Origin: Negativicoccus succinicivorans
GTDB lineage: Bacteria > Bacillota > Negativicutes > Veillonellales > Negativicoccaceae
Length of the DNA: 64,000 bases
Reading direction: 5' to 3'
NCBI RefSeq assembly: GCF_014207605.1
Contig: NZ_JACHHI010000001.1
Coordinates: forward strand, 248,001-312,000
How positions within the stretch are numbered: the stretch's first letter is position 1; each line of letters begins with the position of its first letter. A program made the position numbers and the translations under genes. Below, piece after piece: positions 19,403 to 27,766 of this stretch. The notes beneath the pieces were generated by a model that worked only from the letters and a program-made list of their open reading frames with translations, had not been told where the DNA came from and made no database searches.

Positions 19403-20254
19403 TTAAATAATAGAAGGAATCGCCGGTCGCCCATGTGAGCGACCTCGATACCTTTCACTGATTGCATCATCCAAGTGCTGCATATATAGCTTGAGTATAT
19501 CTTCAATTTGTCCCAAAGACTGCCAATCCTCTTCAACAATAAAACCGTATTCTAACAACTTTTGAACAACACTTTCTTCTTTACTAAATATATCCACACT
19601 TACGTGTTCACCCGCATGGAAAAAGAGGGGTTTAACATGAATCTTACGAATTCCCGCAAAACGCATTTGCTTTGCCGCTTCACGCCATTCGGGAAATCCC
19701 TCCAGTGTTCCTATCCAGACATTATCATAGCCCAACTGATTCGCTTTAAGTTGTAACGCCGAATAAACCGCCTGCGCAGGATGATTCGTCCCGTGAGCTA
19801 ATAGCAAGAGTCCTTCCTGCGGTGCGGAGGGGATCACATCCTTCAGCGTGTCTAAAAGCAATTGATAGTCATCCGGCCGTTCGTCCCCCTGACCGATAAA
19901 ATACAATAAAGGTCGACCGATCACCAAACGTCGAAAAACAAGGTCTGCTTTCCATTTATACACCAGTTGCATTATTTTCGAGTATTCCGCCCCCGGGATA
20001 ATGTGCAAGGGTTGATACGCTACCTCACGATATCCTTCCGACGCCAAATGGTAAAACATGGCCCGTTCGCTGTAAAACTTTTCCCCTTCTTGTTTCGAGA
20101 TTCGGTCGATGACAATCCGACTTGTAAAGGCGATGTATACGTCCCAATCCGGATATGCTTTTTGAGTCAAGTTCTGCATATGTTTCAGCGTGCGTCTACG
20201 TTCGTCTGTTAGCGTCGTACCAAAACTCGTCAGCACAATCGCTTTATCATTCAT
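19403..20254 (-). CDS. cbiK: Sirohydrochlorin cobaltochelatase CbiK (cytoplasmic)
   Basis: Inserts Co2+ into sirohydrochlorin, the first committed step of the anaerobic route. It has 283 residues from the ATG at 20254 (tandem ATG at 20257; GGGAGG favours 20254). Metal-ligand histidines of the class II chelatase fold are visible as His84 in QPLHIIPGAEY and His154/His158 in LLAHGTNHP. There is no signal peptide. Compare the exported homologue at 28036, which lacks the first histidine. Confidence 0.93.
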   Translation of the reverse strand: MNDKAIVLTSFGTTLTDERRRTLKHMQNLTQKAYPDWDVYIAFTSRIVIDRISKQEGEKFYSERAMFYHLASEGYREVAYQPLHIIPGAEYSKIMQLVYKWKADLVFRRLVIGRPLLYFIGQGDERPDDYQLLLDTLKDVIPSAPQEGLLLLAHGTNHPAQAVYSALQLKANQLGYDNVWIGTLEGFPEWREAAKQMRFAGIRKIHVKPLFFHAGEHVSVDIFSKEESVVQKLLEYGFIVEEDWQSLGQIEDILKLYMQHLDDAISERYRGRSHGRPAIPSII

Positions 20255-20257
20255 CAT

Positions 20258-20472
20258 GTCCCTCCCAAATATTCTGCTCTGTCCCTTATTTCCATTGTGT
20301 TGCTTCATTAATGCTTTCCGAATCGGCAGCTCTGCTGGCTTAAAGTACATCATAATTAATGTCGTACTGACTTCCGGCATTAGACAGGCAGGATGGTTTT
20401 GACGCCGTATAATGTGTATATTACCAATCCATATAATACCATTGTCGTACAAGCGATGCGAATTACAGTTTC
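20258..20472 (-). promoter_or_regulatory. Leader region of cbiK, possible diverged cobalamin-type RNA
   Basis: 215 bases between tonB and cbiK with no gene. A segment AAGCCAGCAGAGCTGCC (20341-20325, minus) resembles the B12 box of cobalamin riboswitches: the usual CAGG/CCTG arms would be replaced by the equally paired CAGC/GCTG. Just upstream are AGTAC/GTACT arms. The conserved core CACTG is not found, so identification as a riboswitch is weak. Confidence 0.25.
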
Positions 20473-21261
20473 TTAGCGTGAATGTTGTTTCAAGCCAAAG
20501 CTTACACGCACACGAGATCGTGTTTCGACCGGGGATCCGTTAACCGTCCCGGGCGCAAAGCGCCATCGATATACGGCATCCACTGCTGCCTGATCCAGCG
20601 CTGCATTTCCTGATGATTCGGCTACCCATGCGCTCGTTACGGATCCTTGCGCTCCAATTACCAATTCTACACCTACGGTGCCTTCAATATTGGCTCCACG
20701 GGCGGATTCCGGATACTTCGGGTCGGGAGCGGAAAGTATGGATGGGCTTGTAGGCGGAGCAGTATTCGAGCCCACACCAGATCCTGTGCCTGATCCGGTC
20801 CCTGAACCGATGCCGGATCCTCTCCCGGAACCGATACCGCTACCCGTACCGCTACCTATGCCCGATCCATGTCCGGTTCCCTGACCTGTGCCGGAGCCGG
20901 ATCGTGAACGTCGAACACGATGTTTTCGCATCGGCTTTGCCGGGGATTGTTCCGGCGTCGATGCGTAAGCATCATGAATTGGCGCTTCTACGTTTTCATC
21001 AATACTTTCTTCTGTGCTTTCCCAATCATCGTATTCATCTAAATCATCCGGAAATGTCGACGTGTTCTGTGCGGCAATATCGGAGCCGCCGCCACCACCG
21101 CCACCCGGGTCATAAATCTCGACTACCACGGGATCGAGAGATACGTGTTCCGGTGTTGGTGCAAAGTGAATCGCAACTCCGAATAAAGCAAAAACAATAG
21201 CATGCGCCAGAAGAGATCCTGTTATAGGCTTGCCCCAGCCCTCATTTTCACCATAATACAT
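20473..21261 (-). CDS. tonB: TonB-family energy transducer with Gly-Ser linker
   Basis: Transmits proton-motive force from ExbBD to outer-membrane receptors. It has 262 residues from the ATG at 21261 (GAGG 5 bases before it). There is one N-terminal membrane helix (about 14-34). A poly-Gly stretch (53-59), an acidic segment and a basic RKHRVRRSR block follow. A 45-residue GSGx repeat (121-165) takes the place of the usual Pro-Lys/Pro-Glu linker. The C-terminal TonB domain (about 180-258) contains YPESARGANIEG and AVYRWRFAPG. It lies 8 bases after exbD. Confidence 0.92.
   Translation of the reverse strand: MYYGENEGWGKPITGSLLAHAIVFALFGVAIHFAPTPEHVSLDPVVVEIYDPGGGGGGGSDIAAQNTSTFPDDLDEYDDWESTEESIDENVEAPIHDAYASTPEQSPAKPMRKHRVRRSRSGSGTGQGTGHGSGIGSGTGSGIGSGRGSGIGSGTGSGTGSGVGSNTAPPTSPSILSAPDPKYPESARGANIEGTVGVELVIGAQGSVTSAWVAESSGNAALDQAAVDAVYRWRFAPGTVNGSPVETRSRVRVSFGLKQHSR
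20767..20901 (-). repeat. In-frame GSGx-coding tandem repeat in tonB
   Basis: About 45 codons of imperfect Gly-Ser/Gly-x repeats with a period near 12 bases (GSGT, GSGI, GSGR variants). It is coding and in frame, and third-position and serine-codon changes vary between copies. It forms the extended linker of the TonB protein. Confidence 0.85.
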
Positions 21262-21268
21262 AACAACC

Positions 21269-21700
21269 TCAAGGTTGCGGCGCAGCCGGCGCCGGTTTCG
21301 CCCCATCGGTAGCGATACCGATGCGCGAAATGCCTGACAGCTTTACCTGATCCAAAACATACATAAAATTATTGTATTGCGATTCCGCATCCGCGCGCAC
21401 CAAAATCGCCAGTTGTGGATTTCTGGCTTTTTCTACTTCAATGCGTCGCCGCAAGTCCTCTGCATGTATTGGTTCCTGTTCAAAGTAAATCGTACCGTCT
21501 TTTTTTATACTGATCGGCACGGTAGTTTCCATACTCACTTTAGCGGATTGTGTCTTGGGCAAGGACAAATCCACTGATTTTTGAACCACCATGGTAAGCA
21601 TACTCATCATAAAAAACACAAGCAAGAAAAAGATGATATCAATCATCGGGATAATCATCAGCTTCGGTTGCTTGCTTACCCGCATTTCTCTAAGCTTCAT
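21269..21700 (-). CDS. exbD: Biopolymer transport protein ExbD
   Basis: Proton-channel subunit of the TonB motor (143 residues from the ATG at 21700, with GAGG upstream). It has a short cytoplasmic N terminus and one membrane helix (about 13-35) carrying the essential Asp in the PMIDIIFFLLVFFM block. The periplasmic domain ends in a Pro-Ala tail. It overlaps the exbB end by 11 bases. Confidence 0.95.
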   Translation of the reverse strand: MKLREMRVSKQPKLMIIPMIDIIFFLLVFFMMSMLTMVVQKSVDLSLPKTQSAKVSMETTVPISIKKDGTIYFEQEPIHAEDLRRRIEVEKARNPQLAILVRADAESQYNNFMYVLDQVKLSGISRIGIATDGAKPAPAAPQP

Positions 21701-22307
21701 TTGCCTCACCGTCCACATGGGCCAGGTAAACAGATGCTAAACGCTCCATATCGGAAACAAGATTATCCAAACGGTGCGCCAAATACGTATGCACAACCAG
21801 AGCCAAGATGGCCACCAACAAACCGGTTGCCGTTGCTACCAGTGCTTCCCCGACACCGGCAGTGATAGCAAAAGGCTGCCCTTCAGAAACGGATAAAATG
21901 CTGAACGAATTAATCATCCCGGTCACTGTGCCCAATAATCCCAATAGCGGAGACATTGTAACGATGACATCCAAATAATTTAAATAGTTGCGCAATAAAG
22001 ATGCGCCATGGGCGGCGCTGCCTTCGACAACGGCAGTTTGGCTGGCGCCGGTATGAAGATGCCCTACTGCGTCACGAATCGCCATCGCCGGGAATCCGCC
22101 ATCCTCATCCAAGATCTGCTTCAAACCGCTAAGATCGTTTTGATGCAGCAGGACCGGAATTTCTTCGACTAATTTCGAGATGTCTGATTCTGCTTTTTGG
22201 TAATAACGAAATCGCTCAATCCCGATTGCAATGACTAAAATCGAACACAGTAGCAACGGATACATTACCAAGCCGCCTGCATTGAATAAATGAAGTGCGT
22301 CACTCAT
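21690..22307 (-). CDS. exbB: ExbB/MotA/TolQ-family proton channel protein
   Basis: Membrane scaffold of the TonB motor (205 residues). It has three hydrophobic segments (about 12-30, 110-135 and 150-175). The family core SPLLGLLGTVTGMINSF and the GVGEALVATATGL block are present. GGGAGGAGAACAGT precedes the ATG. It is the first gene of exbB-exbD-tonB. Confidence 0.95.
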   Translation of the reverse strand: MSDALHLFNAGGLVMYPLLLCSILVIAIGIERFRYYQKAESDISKLVEEIPVLLHQNDLSGLKQILDEDGGFPAMAIRDAVGHLHTGASQTAVVEGSAAHGASLLRNYLNYLDVIVTMSPLLGLLGTVTGMINSFSILSVSEGQPFAITAGVGEALVATATGLLVAILALVVHTYLAHRLDNLVSDMERLASVYLAHVDGEANEA

Positions 22308-22323
22308 ACTGTTCTCCTCCCTG

Positions 22324-22349
22324 TTCTCATTTTATGATGAGAATTCTCA
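22324..22349. promoter_or_regulatory. Candidate operator upstream of exbB
   Basis: TTCTCAT (22324-22330), six bases, and ATGAGAA (22337-22343) form an inverted repeat. It overlaps a 12-base perfect palindrome TGAGAATTCTCA (22338-22349). The TGAGAAT half-sites recall Fur-family boxes. The position between promoter and ribosome site fits a repressor site. The regulator is not identified. Confidence 0.45.
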
Positions 22350-22388
22350 AAGCATAAAACCATGAAGTTTATAATAAATCACAATATC

Positions 22389-22417
22389 AAAATACCACAG
22401 TTAACGATTGATGTAAA
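22389..22417 (-). promoter_or_regulatory. Candidate promoter of exbB-exbD-tonB-cbiK-cbiL-cbiA-cobO
   Basis: TTTACA (22417-22412), a 17-base spacer and TATTTT (22394-22389) on the minus strand. It leaves a leader of about 75 bases that contains the inverted repeats at 22324-22349. Confidence 0.5.
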
Positions 22418-22656
22418 TGCATTCCCATCATTTTCTGGCAATGAACCTGACCTATTGAGGATTTCGTGCAAGTATTGAATGGACTCTCCTCCATCTTTAA
22501 AACTCCGGTTCGTATGAATAAGATGCCCGTCGCCAACACAGCTCCCGGCTATTCAGCTCAATACATCTAAAAGTTCCACAAGTTCAGAATCGGTAGATTG
22601 TATTCCCTGCCACCACAAACTTTTTACAGTCCCTTGAGTCATTTGTAAATAAAAAT
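22418..22656. other. Intergenic stretch upstream of exbB promoter
   Basis: The 393-base gap between exbB and the ChlD-like gene holds a terminator, a promoter and an operator at its ends. The middle contains only a 29-codon minus-strand reading (22642-22553, MTQGTVKSLWWQGIQ...) with no ribosome site. It could be a gene remnant; nothing firm is seen. Confidence 0.3.
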
Positions 22657-22696
22657 GTGAAAAAGCAACATCGAAATAACTGTGTTGCTTTTTCAC
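22650..22696 (-). terminator. Terminator after the ChlD-like gene
   Basis: Perfect 14-base arms GTGAAAAAGCAACA (22657-22670) and TGTTGCTTTTTCAC (22683-22696) with a 12-base loop, followed on the minus strand by ATTTTTATTT. It separates the radical SAM-ChlI-ChlD unit from exbBD-tonB. Confidence 0.82.
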
Positions 22697-22700
22697 ATCT

Positions 22701-24608
22701 TTAATGTTGGTAGTGATCTTGGACAATGCGTAATACTTTTTCATCCGATAAATCTTTGACGTGATAATAGGTCGCCCCCATGGAAGAGGACAATTTCTTA
22801 GCGATCCCCATGCTGATGAAATCTGTTTCGGTATCAATCACCACCATGGCCGCTCCGGTACGACGTAACTTTTCTCCCAGTTCGATCGCCTCGTCCACCG
22901 GGTTACCGCCCGAGAGCGAAGAAGTTGCACGGCCGTCAGTCACCAAGAGAAATACCGGTCGTACTTCCGGATCTTGAAATTTCAATTGTGCAAGCACGGC
23001 AAGCGACATTTCAAGCGCAGCCGCCAACGGTGTTTTACCGCCCGTAGGTAATTCCTTCAGAGCTTTTTGTGCCAAATCAATACTGCGCGTCACGGGCAAT
23101 AGAAGTTCCGCCGTATTGCGCCGAAATGTTATCAGACCGATGCGATCACGCTTTTGATAGGCTTCTTGCAAAAGGCCGTAAATGGCCCCTTTTACCGCGC
23201 CCATACGATGCTTTGCTCCCATAGACCCCGACGCATCCACACAAAACAAAAACACGGTTCCGGTGCGTTTTTCGCGCACTTTCTGACGTAAGTCATCCTT
23301 TTCGAGGGCAATGGCCAAGCCATGCTTTTCCCGTTGCTTTTGGTACGGCGCAGCAGCACGAATGGTTGCATCCAGCGCAAGGTCGGTAACTTCGTGAGCC
23401 ATCGGCACGGCACGAATGTAGCGCCCCTGTTTTAAATCTGTCTTCGTTCGTTGCCGTTTTCCCGAACCTTTACGCTTAAAACGATCCACATTCATCGTGA
23501 CTTGCAGCTGTAACGCCGAAAACGCTTTATTGATATCTTCCCAAGTTTCCGGCGGCAGCGGCATTTGTGGATTTGGCGGCGTATCGGCTTCATGGGAGTC
23601 ATCATCATTGGTATCAAAGTCGTTATCTTCCGGCAAATTGGACGGAGGAGGCGGCAATTCTCGTGCATCATTTTGCGGTGGCATCTCCGCAGAATCATCA
23701 TCAGACTGATCCGGCGGTTGCGGCGGTTGTTGCTCCGGCTGTTCCTGCGATGCATGTTCGGGTTGATGCATACGATGCGGTAACACAAAATACGCCGCTC
23801 GTTCCATGTCATCGGGTATCAAGAAATTGCGGCCGGCAAGAGCCGCTACCGCTTTCGTCGCTTCCAGTAAAATAATGTCCCCGCGATGACCGGCAAGCCA
23901 CGCATTTTCACTATATACAGCCGCCAACTGCAGCATGGGCGCCGGCACCTCCATTTGCGGAATGATGGCTTGTGCCGTTATTACTTTTTTGCGCAACTTT
24001 TCGGTTTCTTCTGCATAGCGTTGTACAAAGGCGATGCGATCTTTTTCGTACGCTAAAACGCGACGAACAATCTCCTGTCGTTTGGCAGGGTCGGTTTCCG
24101 CCTGCGCATTGACAAACATCCCGAACCGATCCAAAAGCGCATCGCTCAACGTTCCCTCTTGGGGATTCATCGTACCGACCAGCATGAAGTCGGTAGGATG
24201 AGAATAGGAAAGTCCTTCGCGTTCGATTTTGTTTTCATGCGTCTCATGAACCTGCAAAATCGCCGCTAAAAGGTCTCGCCGCAGAAGATTGATTTCATCG
24301 ATGTATAAAATTTGTTGATCCGCTTTGGCAAGTAAGCCGGGTAAAAATATACGCTTACCATCGGCTAACGTTTTTTCCAAGTCAATATGACCGAAGACGC
24401 GGTCTTCCGTTGCGGAAAGCGGTAATTCCACCAAAGTCTGCTCCGTTAATGCCATCGCGGAGCGCAGTAGTGTGCTTTTCGCTGTCGCCTTGCTTCCGGA
24501 AATCAGCAGGCCTCCGATCTTCGGATTGACTAAAGCCAGGAGAATGGCTTCTTTTACATCATCCTGGCCGACCACGGCAACAAACGGATAGATATACGGA
24601 TAGCTCAT
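22701..24608 (-). CDS. Magnesium-chelatase subunit D-like AAA+/VWA protein
   Basis: ChlD/BchD/CobT-like chelatase motor partner (635 residues). The N-terminal AAA+ domain has Walker [10 protein letters not shown] (38-46), whose unusual alanine replaces the central glycine, and Walker [12 protein letters not shown] Pro/Gln/acidic linker spans about 282-352. The C-terminal von Willebrand A domain has the MIDAS motif DASGSMG (458-464) and VTDGRATSS. It overlaps the ChlI-like gene by 4 bases, so the two are made together. The metal and tetrapyrrole are not known. A third, substrate-binding subunit (BchH/CobN) is not in the window. Confidence 0.88.
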   Translation of the reverse strand: MSYPYIYPFVAVVGQDDVKEAILLALVNPKIGGLLISGSKATAKSTLLRSAMALTEQTLVELPLSATEDRVFGHIDLEKTLADGKRIFLPGLLAKADQQILYIDEINLLRRDLLAAILQVHETHENKIEREGLSYSHPTDFMLVGTMNPQEGTLSDALLDRFGMFVNAQAETDPAKRQEIVRRVLAYEKDRIAFVQRYAEETEKLRKKVITAQAIIPQMEVPAPMLQLAAVYSENAWLAGHRGDIILLEATKAVAALAGRNFLIPDDMERAAYFVLPHRMHQPEHASQEQPEQQPPQPPDQSDDDSAEMPPQNDARELPPPPSNLPEDNDFDTNDDDSHEADTPPNPQMPLPPETWEDINKAFSALQLQVTMNVDRFKRKGSGKRQRTKTDLKQGRYIRAVPMAHEVTDLALDATIRAAAPYQKQREKHGLAIALEKDDLRQKVREKRTGTVFLFCVDASGSMGAKHRMGAVKGAIYGLLQEAYQKRDRIGLITFRRNTAELLLPVTRSIDLAQKALKELPTGGKTPLAAALEMSLAVLAQLKFQDPEVRPVFLLVTDGRATSSLSGGNPVDEAIELGEKLRRTGAAMVVIDTETDFISMGIAKKLSSSMGATYYHVKDLSDEKVLRIVQDHYQH

Positions 24609-25636
24609 GACGCTTGGCCGTTCAAAACCTGATCAATCACGGTAAAGTCGATGCCGGTTTCTTCAAACGGTTTACGGCGCATACGGTGCGGCAAAACAAG
24701 TTCCGCCGCTGCCTTCAAATCTGCCAACGTCACTTCGCTGCGGCCGTCAAAAGCGGCGATCGTCATGGCGGTTTTGAGCATCGTAATATCGGCTCGATGA
24801 CCGTCGACGTCTAATGCCACGGAAAGTTCCGCCGTTTTTGCCAGCGCTTCATCAGGAACTTGAACCGTAGGCAGGAGCACACGGGCGCGGTGAATCTTTT
24901 TTTCCAATTGCTTTTGTTCTTCCGCGTATTCTTCCGCAAATTTTTCCGGGTCGGCTTCATATGCCAAGCGACGTTTAATAACCTCTACACGTTGCTGCGC
25001 ATCGTGTTCGCCAACAACTTCGACGGAAAGTCCGAAACGATCCAATAATTGTGGACGAATATCACCTTCTTCGGGGTTCATCGTACCGATTAAGACAAAT
25101 TTAGCTGGGTGCGACATGGAAACGCCTTCGCGTTCTACGGTATTAACCCCCATTGCGGCGGCATCCAACAATACGTCAACAACATGATCATCCAGCAGAT
25201 TGATTTCATCCACATATAAAATATTTCGATTCGCATCTGCCAAAATGCCCGGCTCAAATTTCTTTTTGCCTTGCGAAATAGCATGTTCTAAATCCAATGT
25301 GCCAACGACACGATCTTCCGTCGCGTTGACCGGCAATTCAACTACTTTCATGCGTGTTTCATAGGTGGCAAGAGTTTCGCCCGCAGCCTGTCGTTCCATA
25401 CAGTCACTGCAGAAAAGCCCAGGTTCTTCCGGATCACAACGGAATTGGCAATCTTTTACTGCATCAATCGGCGGCAAAACATCGGCCAATGCACGAACTG
25501 CAGTAGATTTTGCCGTACCTTTTTCTCCTTTAATAAGAACTCCGCCGATCGCAGGATTAATGGCATTTAAAAGCAACGCTTTTTTCATGCGTTCCTGACC
25601 TACAATAGCAGTAAATGGGTAGTTTTGACGTTTCAT
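24605..25636 (-). CDS. Magnesium-chelatase subunit I-like AAA+ ATPase
   Basis: ChlI/BchI-like AAA+ ATPase of 343 residues from the ATG at 25636 (AGGAG 7 bases upstream; it overlaps the radical SAM stop as ATGA). Walker A is GEKGTAKST (37-45), Walker B is [12 protein letters not shown] and sensor 1 is GTMNPEEG. Four cysteines (63, 67, 76, 79 in CQFRC...CSDC) could bind a metal or cluster. It should form a ring with the ChlD-like protein and drive metal insertion into, or removal from, a tetrapyrrole. Confidence 0.9.
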   Translation of the reverse strand: MKRQNYPFTAIVGQERMKKALLLNAINPAIGGVLIKGEKGTAKSTAVRALADVLPPIDAVKDCQFRCDPEEPGLFCSDCMERQAAGETLATYETRMKVVELPVNATEDRVVGTLDLEHAISQGKKKFEPGILADANRNILYVDEINLLDDHVVDVLLDAAAMGVNTVEREGVSMSHPAKFVLIGTMNPEEGDIRPQLLDRFGLSVEVVGEHDAQQRVEVIKRRLAYEADPEKFAEEYAEEQKQLEKKIHRARVLLPTVQVPDEALAKTAELSVALDVDGHRADITMLKTAMTIAAFDGRSEVTLADLKAAAELVLPHRMRRKPFEETGIDFTVIDQVLNGQAS

Positions 25637-26727
25637 ACGACAACTCCTTTGTGAATAATATCTTTCTGCTCTCGATGAATAAATATTTTCTTTAATACAC
25701 ATTCCGCTTCCTGCGCTTGTTTGCTTTTGACCCAGCGAGCATAACACCCGCCACCGCAAACTTTCAAGCAATCGCATTCACGACATTGCTCGAGCATCTC
25801 TTCGAGACGTTCATGAACGGTTTGCATACATTCGGTCTGAATTTCTTCTTTATAAGAGCCCAAGCGAAACTCCGGCTGGCCGGACAAGGAGGCACAGGCA
25901 TAGCAGTCACCGCTCGGATCCACATATAATGCACGATTGGTAAGGGCATAACAATGACCAAACGGAGCCAATTTTCCATCTATCAATAGGCGAATTCGTT
26001 CACTGTGGGAAAAGGTAATTTTTTTACCTGTTTTTCGATAAAACCAATCCGCTTTCTGAAGCACTTTGACCAAAGCAGCCTGCATTTCGTCGCCGGTAAC
26101 GGTATCGGATACGCTCGCCCGCCCCTGCGGCCGTAAAATATCAAAGCCGATGCGAAATACATTCCCTGCATAATAGGCCATGGGGATTAACGAATCTAAA
26201 TGCCGGATATTATGCCGACCCACTACACAGGTAATGCCTACGCCCAGACCGGCATCACGTAAAATGGATAGCCCGCGCATGATATGGTGTGCTGTACCTG
26301 TATCGTCAGGATAAATTCGAGCCGCATTATTACGTGTTACGTCCCCATCCAAGCTCACACCGATGCCAATTTTGTGCTTCGCAAAATATTCCGCGACGGC
26401 CGGCGTAATCAGGCTGGCATTTGTCTGGATTTGCCACTTAATATAGTAATTTTTTTCGGCGGCATACTCAACAGCGTAGCACAATCGGTCAAAAGCCAAC
26501 AAAGGCTCCCCTCCGGTTAATTGTACAGTCACCGCTTTTCCGTTAGCCGCGGCCATATCCAATGCCCAACGAATGGCGGCATGAGGCAGTTTGACAAGTG
26601 CTTGATTCGCTGCATAACAGTAACGGCATTTAAAATTGCAGGCTCCGGTTAACGCCAGAATTACAAATTCCGGAGTCAAATAACACCACTTCCCCTTTTT
26701 CTTTTGCACGAAGGTCCTCATGCGCAT
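25633..26727 (-). CDS. Radical SAM/SPASM-domain protein, possibly missing its N terminus by a frameshift
   Basis: 364 residues. The radical SAM CxxxCxxC motif is [12 protein letters not shown] (Cys30, Cys34, Cys37), followed by the [12 protein letters not shown] block. The C-terminal SPASM-like region has cysteines in [17 protein letters not shown] and [18 protein letters not shown], which can hold further Fe-S clusters. Such proteins usually modify peptides or act on tetrapyrroles; the substrate is unknown. The ATGs at 26727 and 26721 lack a ribosome site, and the preceding reading overlaps by about 100 bases, so the true protein may begin upstream in another frame. It is operonic with ChlI/ChlD. 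Confidence 0.82.
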   Translation of the reverse strand: MRMRTFVQKKKGKWCYLTPEFVILALTGACNFKCRYCYAANQALVKLPHAAIRWALDMAAANGKAVTVQLTGGEPLLAFDRLCYAVEYAAEKNYYIKWQIQTNASLITPAVAEYFAKHKIGIGVSLDGDVTRNNAARIYPDDTGTAHHIMRGLSILRDAGLGVGITCVVGRHNIRHLDSLIPMAYYAGNVFRIGFDILRPQGRASVSDTVTGDEMQAALVKVLQKADWFYRKTGKKITFSHSERIRLLIDGKLAPFGHCYALTNRALYVDPSGDCYACASLSGQPEFRLGSYKEEIQTECMQTVHERLEEMLEQCRECDCLKVCGGGCYARWVKSKQAQEAECVLKKIFIHREQKDIIHKGVVV

Positions 26728-26896
26728 CGCATACGCGCCAGATTGTGTCCGGTATCGGCAAAGCGCGGAAAGAACCGACGAATTTTTTCAAAGCTGTACT
26801 TGGCTCATCAGCAATTGGTTGAGCTTCATTATCATAATACACTGTTTTTGCTTTCGACAAAACAATTTTTAATAAATCATCGTTTCTTGACGTCAA
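26630..26896 (-). pseudogene. Short reading overlapping the radical SAM gene (likely its displaced N-terminal part)
   Basis: An 88-codon reading (TTG start at 26896) with protein-like sequence such as LLKIVLSKAKTVYYDNEAQ and [16 protein letters not shown] up to about 26700. Its last 20 or so codons are only a shifted reading of the radical SAM gene. The two frames meet at an A/G-rich run (GCAAAAGAAAAAGGGGAAG, near 26705). A one- or two-base change there would fuse ...EDLRAKEKG to [15 protein letters not shown] could not assign a family. It could instead be a separate overlapping small gene. Confidence 0.45.
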
Positions 26897-27210
26897 TGCC
26901 CATAATAAAACATCCTACATTCCTGCAGTTTTGGACTTGCTCCGACCATTTCGCGTAGGTTAATATTGCTGCTTCAAATATTTGCGCCTCATATCTCGCC
27001 AAGTTTTATGTTTGTACATTAATCACCGTAAAACATATGACTCTGCGATGCAGTTCCCGCATGGCAGTAACTGCTTGTATATCATTCCCGAGTCCCCGGC
27101 AGAGGTTTCCTAATCCCCTTGCATAACTGTGCCGGCCAATGATAATGTGCTGTCTTCTAAAAAAGCACGCAAATATGCGGTAGTCGAACATACCAGATCA
27201 CTACTGACTG
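26897..27210 (-). pseudogene. Decayed coding region of unknown family
   Basis: No intact gene, but protein-like stretches on the minus strand lie in different frames. About 27190-27120 reads STTAYLRAFLEDSTLSLAG and ends at TAG. About 27088-27006 reads NDIQAVTAMRELHRR and ends at TAA. About 26999-26883 reads EAQIFEAAILTYAKWSEQ and ends at TGA. The frames shift in order toward the reading at 26896, as expected for one gene broken by several small indels. The family was not recognised. Confidence 0.35.
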
Positions 27211-27219
27211 TTCCTGCAC

Positions 27220-27249
27220 AAAAGCTCTCTGCCACCGCAGAGAGCTTTT
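27220..27249. terminator. Terminator hairpin
   Basis: Arms AAAAGCTCTCTGC and GCAGAGAGCTTTT with a CACC loop; short T runs occur on both strands. It lies 170 bases beyond the DnaA-N-like gene. The rest of 27250-27420 shows only an AT-rich 10-base inverted repeat (27369-27378/27390-27399) and no gene. Confidence 0.65.
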
Positions 27250-27420
27250 ATATTCCATGACAGCTTATTATTTCCTCCCAACGCAAGCTATCTCGGGCAC
27301 GAAATTGCGTTCCAACAAATACGTATTTATGAGAATCAACAACTTCCCTAATAAGCTCAACAAATGGGCAATGATTTTAATATTAAGAAAAAATCATTGT
27401 GTATGTAAATGCGGTAACAA

Positions 27421-27744
27421 TTATGCCTGACTGACTACTCGAATTTGCTGAGTCTCAAAAGCATCGGCAATATCTTTACGAAATTTTCCTTCCAACATTG
27501 TCCGATTTATTTCTCGACGGGTAATCAAAAGCAATCTTTTCCCATCATAATTAATGCGCAATAATGAATTAATGTATGTTTCGAAATCTTTCTTTTCCAT
27601 TTTCTCTTGCAGTTTTTTTAGAGCGTTTGCAATCGGCCCTTCTTGATATTCAGTGCGCTCCGTTACGGGTACAAAATGTACTTCATAAAGCGAGTCTGAA
27701 TATCCTTTATCCGCAGTGGAACGTCGTTCGAGATCAATCGCCAT
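27421..27744 (-). CDS. Small protein resembling a stand-alone DnaA N-terminal domain
   Basis: 107 residues with ribosome site AAGGAGGGAAATAT. The C-terminal two thirds (LKKLQEKMEKKDFETYINSL, then DGKRLLLITRREINR) follows the pattern of DnaA domain I (DnaA_N): a helix, SFETW-like motif, beta pair, then a helix ending in I..AF. No AAA+ or DNA-binding domain follows. DnaA domain I binds DnaB and regulators such as SirA or DiaA, so a free copy could act as a decoy or adaptor. The resemblance is read by eye and is a family-level inference only. Confidence 0.6.
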   Translation of the reverse strand: MAIDLERRSTADKGYSDSLYEVHFVPVTERTEYQEGPIANALKKLQEKMEKKDFETYINSLLRINYDGKRLLLITRREINRTMLEGKFRKDIADAFETQQIRVVSQA

Positions 27745-27766
27745 ATATTTCCCTCCTTATGCGCGC

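Noticed and set aside
20255..20452. cbiK extended N terminus to 20452
   Set aside because: The 65 extra codons have no family similarity and GGGAGG stands directly before the ATG at 20257/20254.
20678..20884. Plus-strand reading rich in Pro-Asp-Pro repeats opposite tonB
   Set aside because: It is the antisense of the tonB GSGx repeat; the minus-strand frame has the ribosome site, membrane helix and TonB domain.
20767..20901. CRISPR-like periodic repeat
   Set aside because: Period is about 12 bases with no spacers, and it is in frame within tonB.
22553..22642. 29-codon ORF MTQGTVKSLWWQGIQ...
   Set aside because: No ribosome site and it lies right after a strong terminator; at most a remnant.
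25637..25777. ChlI-like protein extended to 25777
   Set aside because: The extension lies in the radical SAM C-terminal coding region; AGGAG and the ATGA overlap support 25636.
27369..27399. CAATGATTTT/AAAATCATTG inverted repeat as terminator
   Set aside because: AT-rich stem without a T run on either strand; probably chance.
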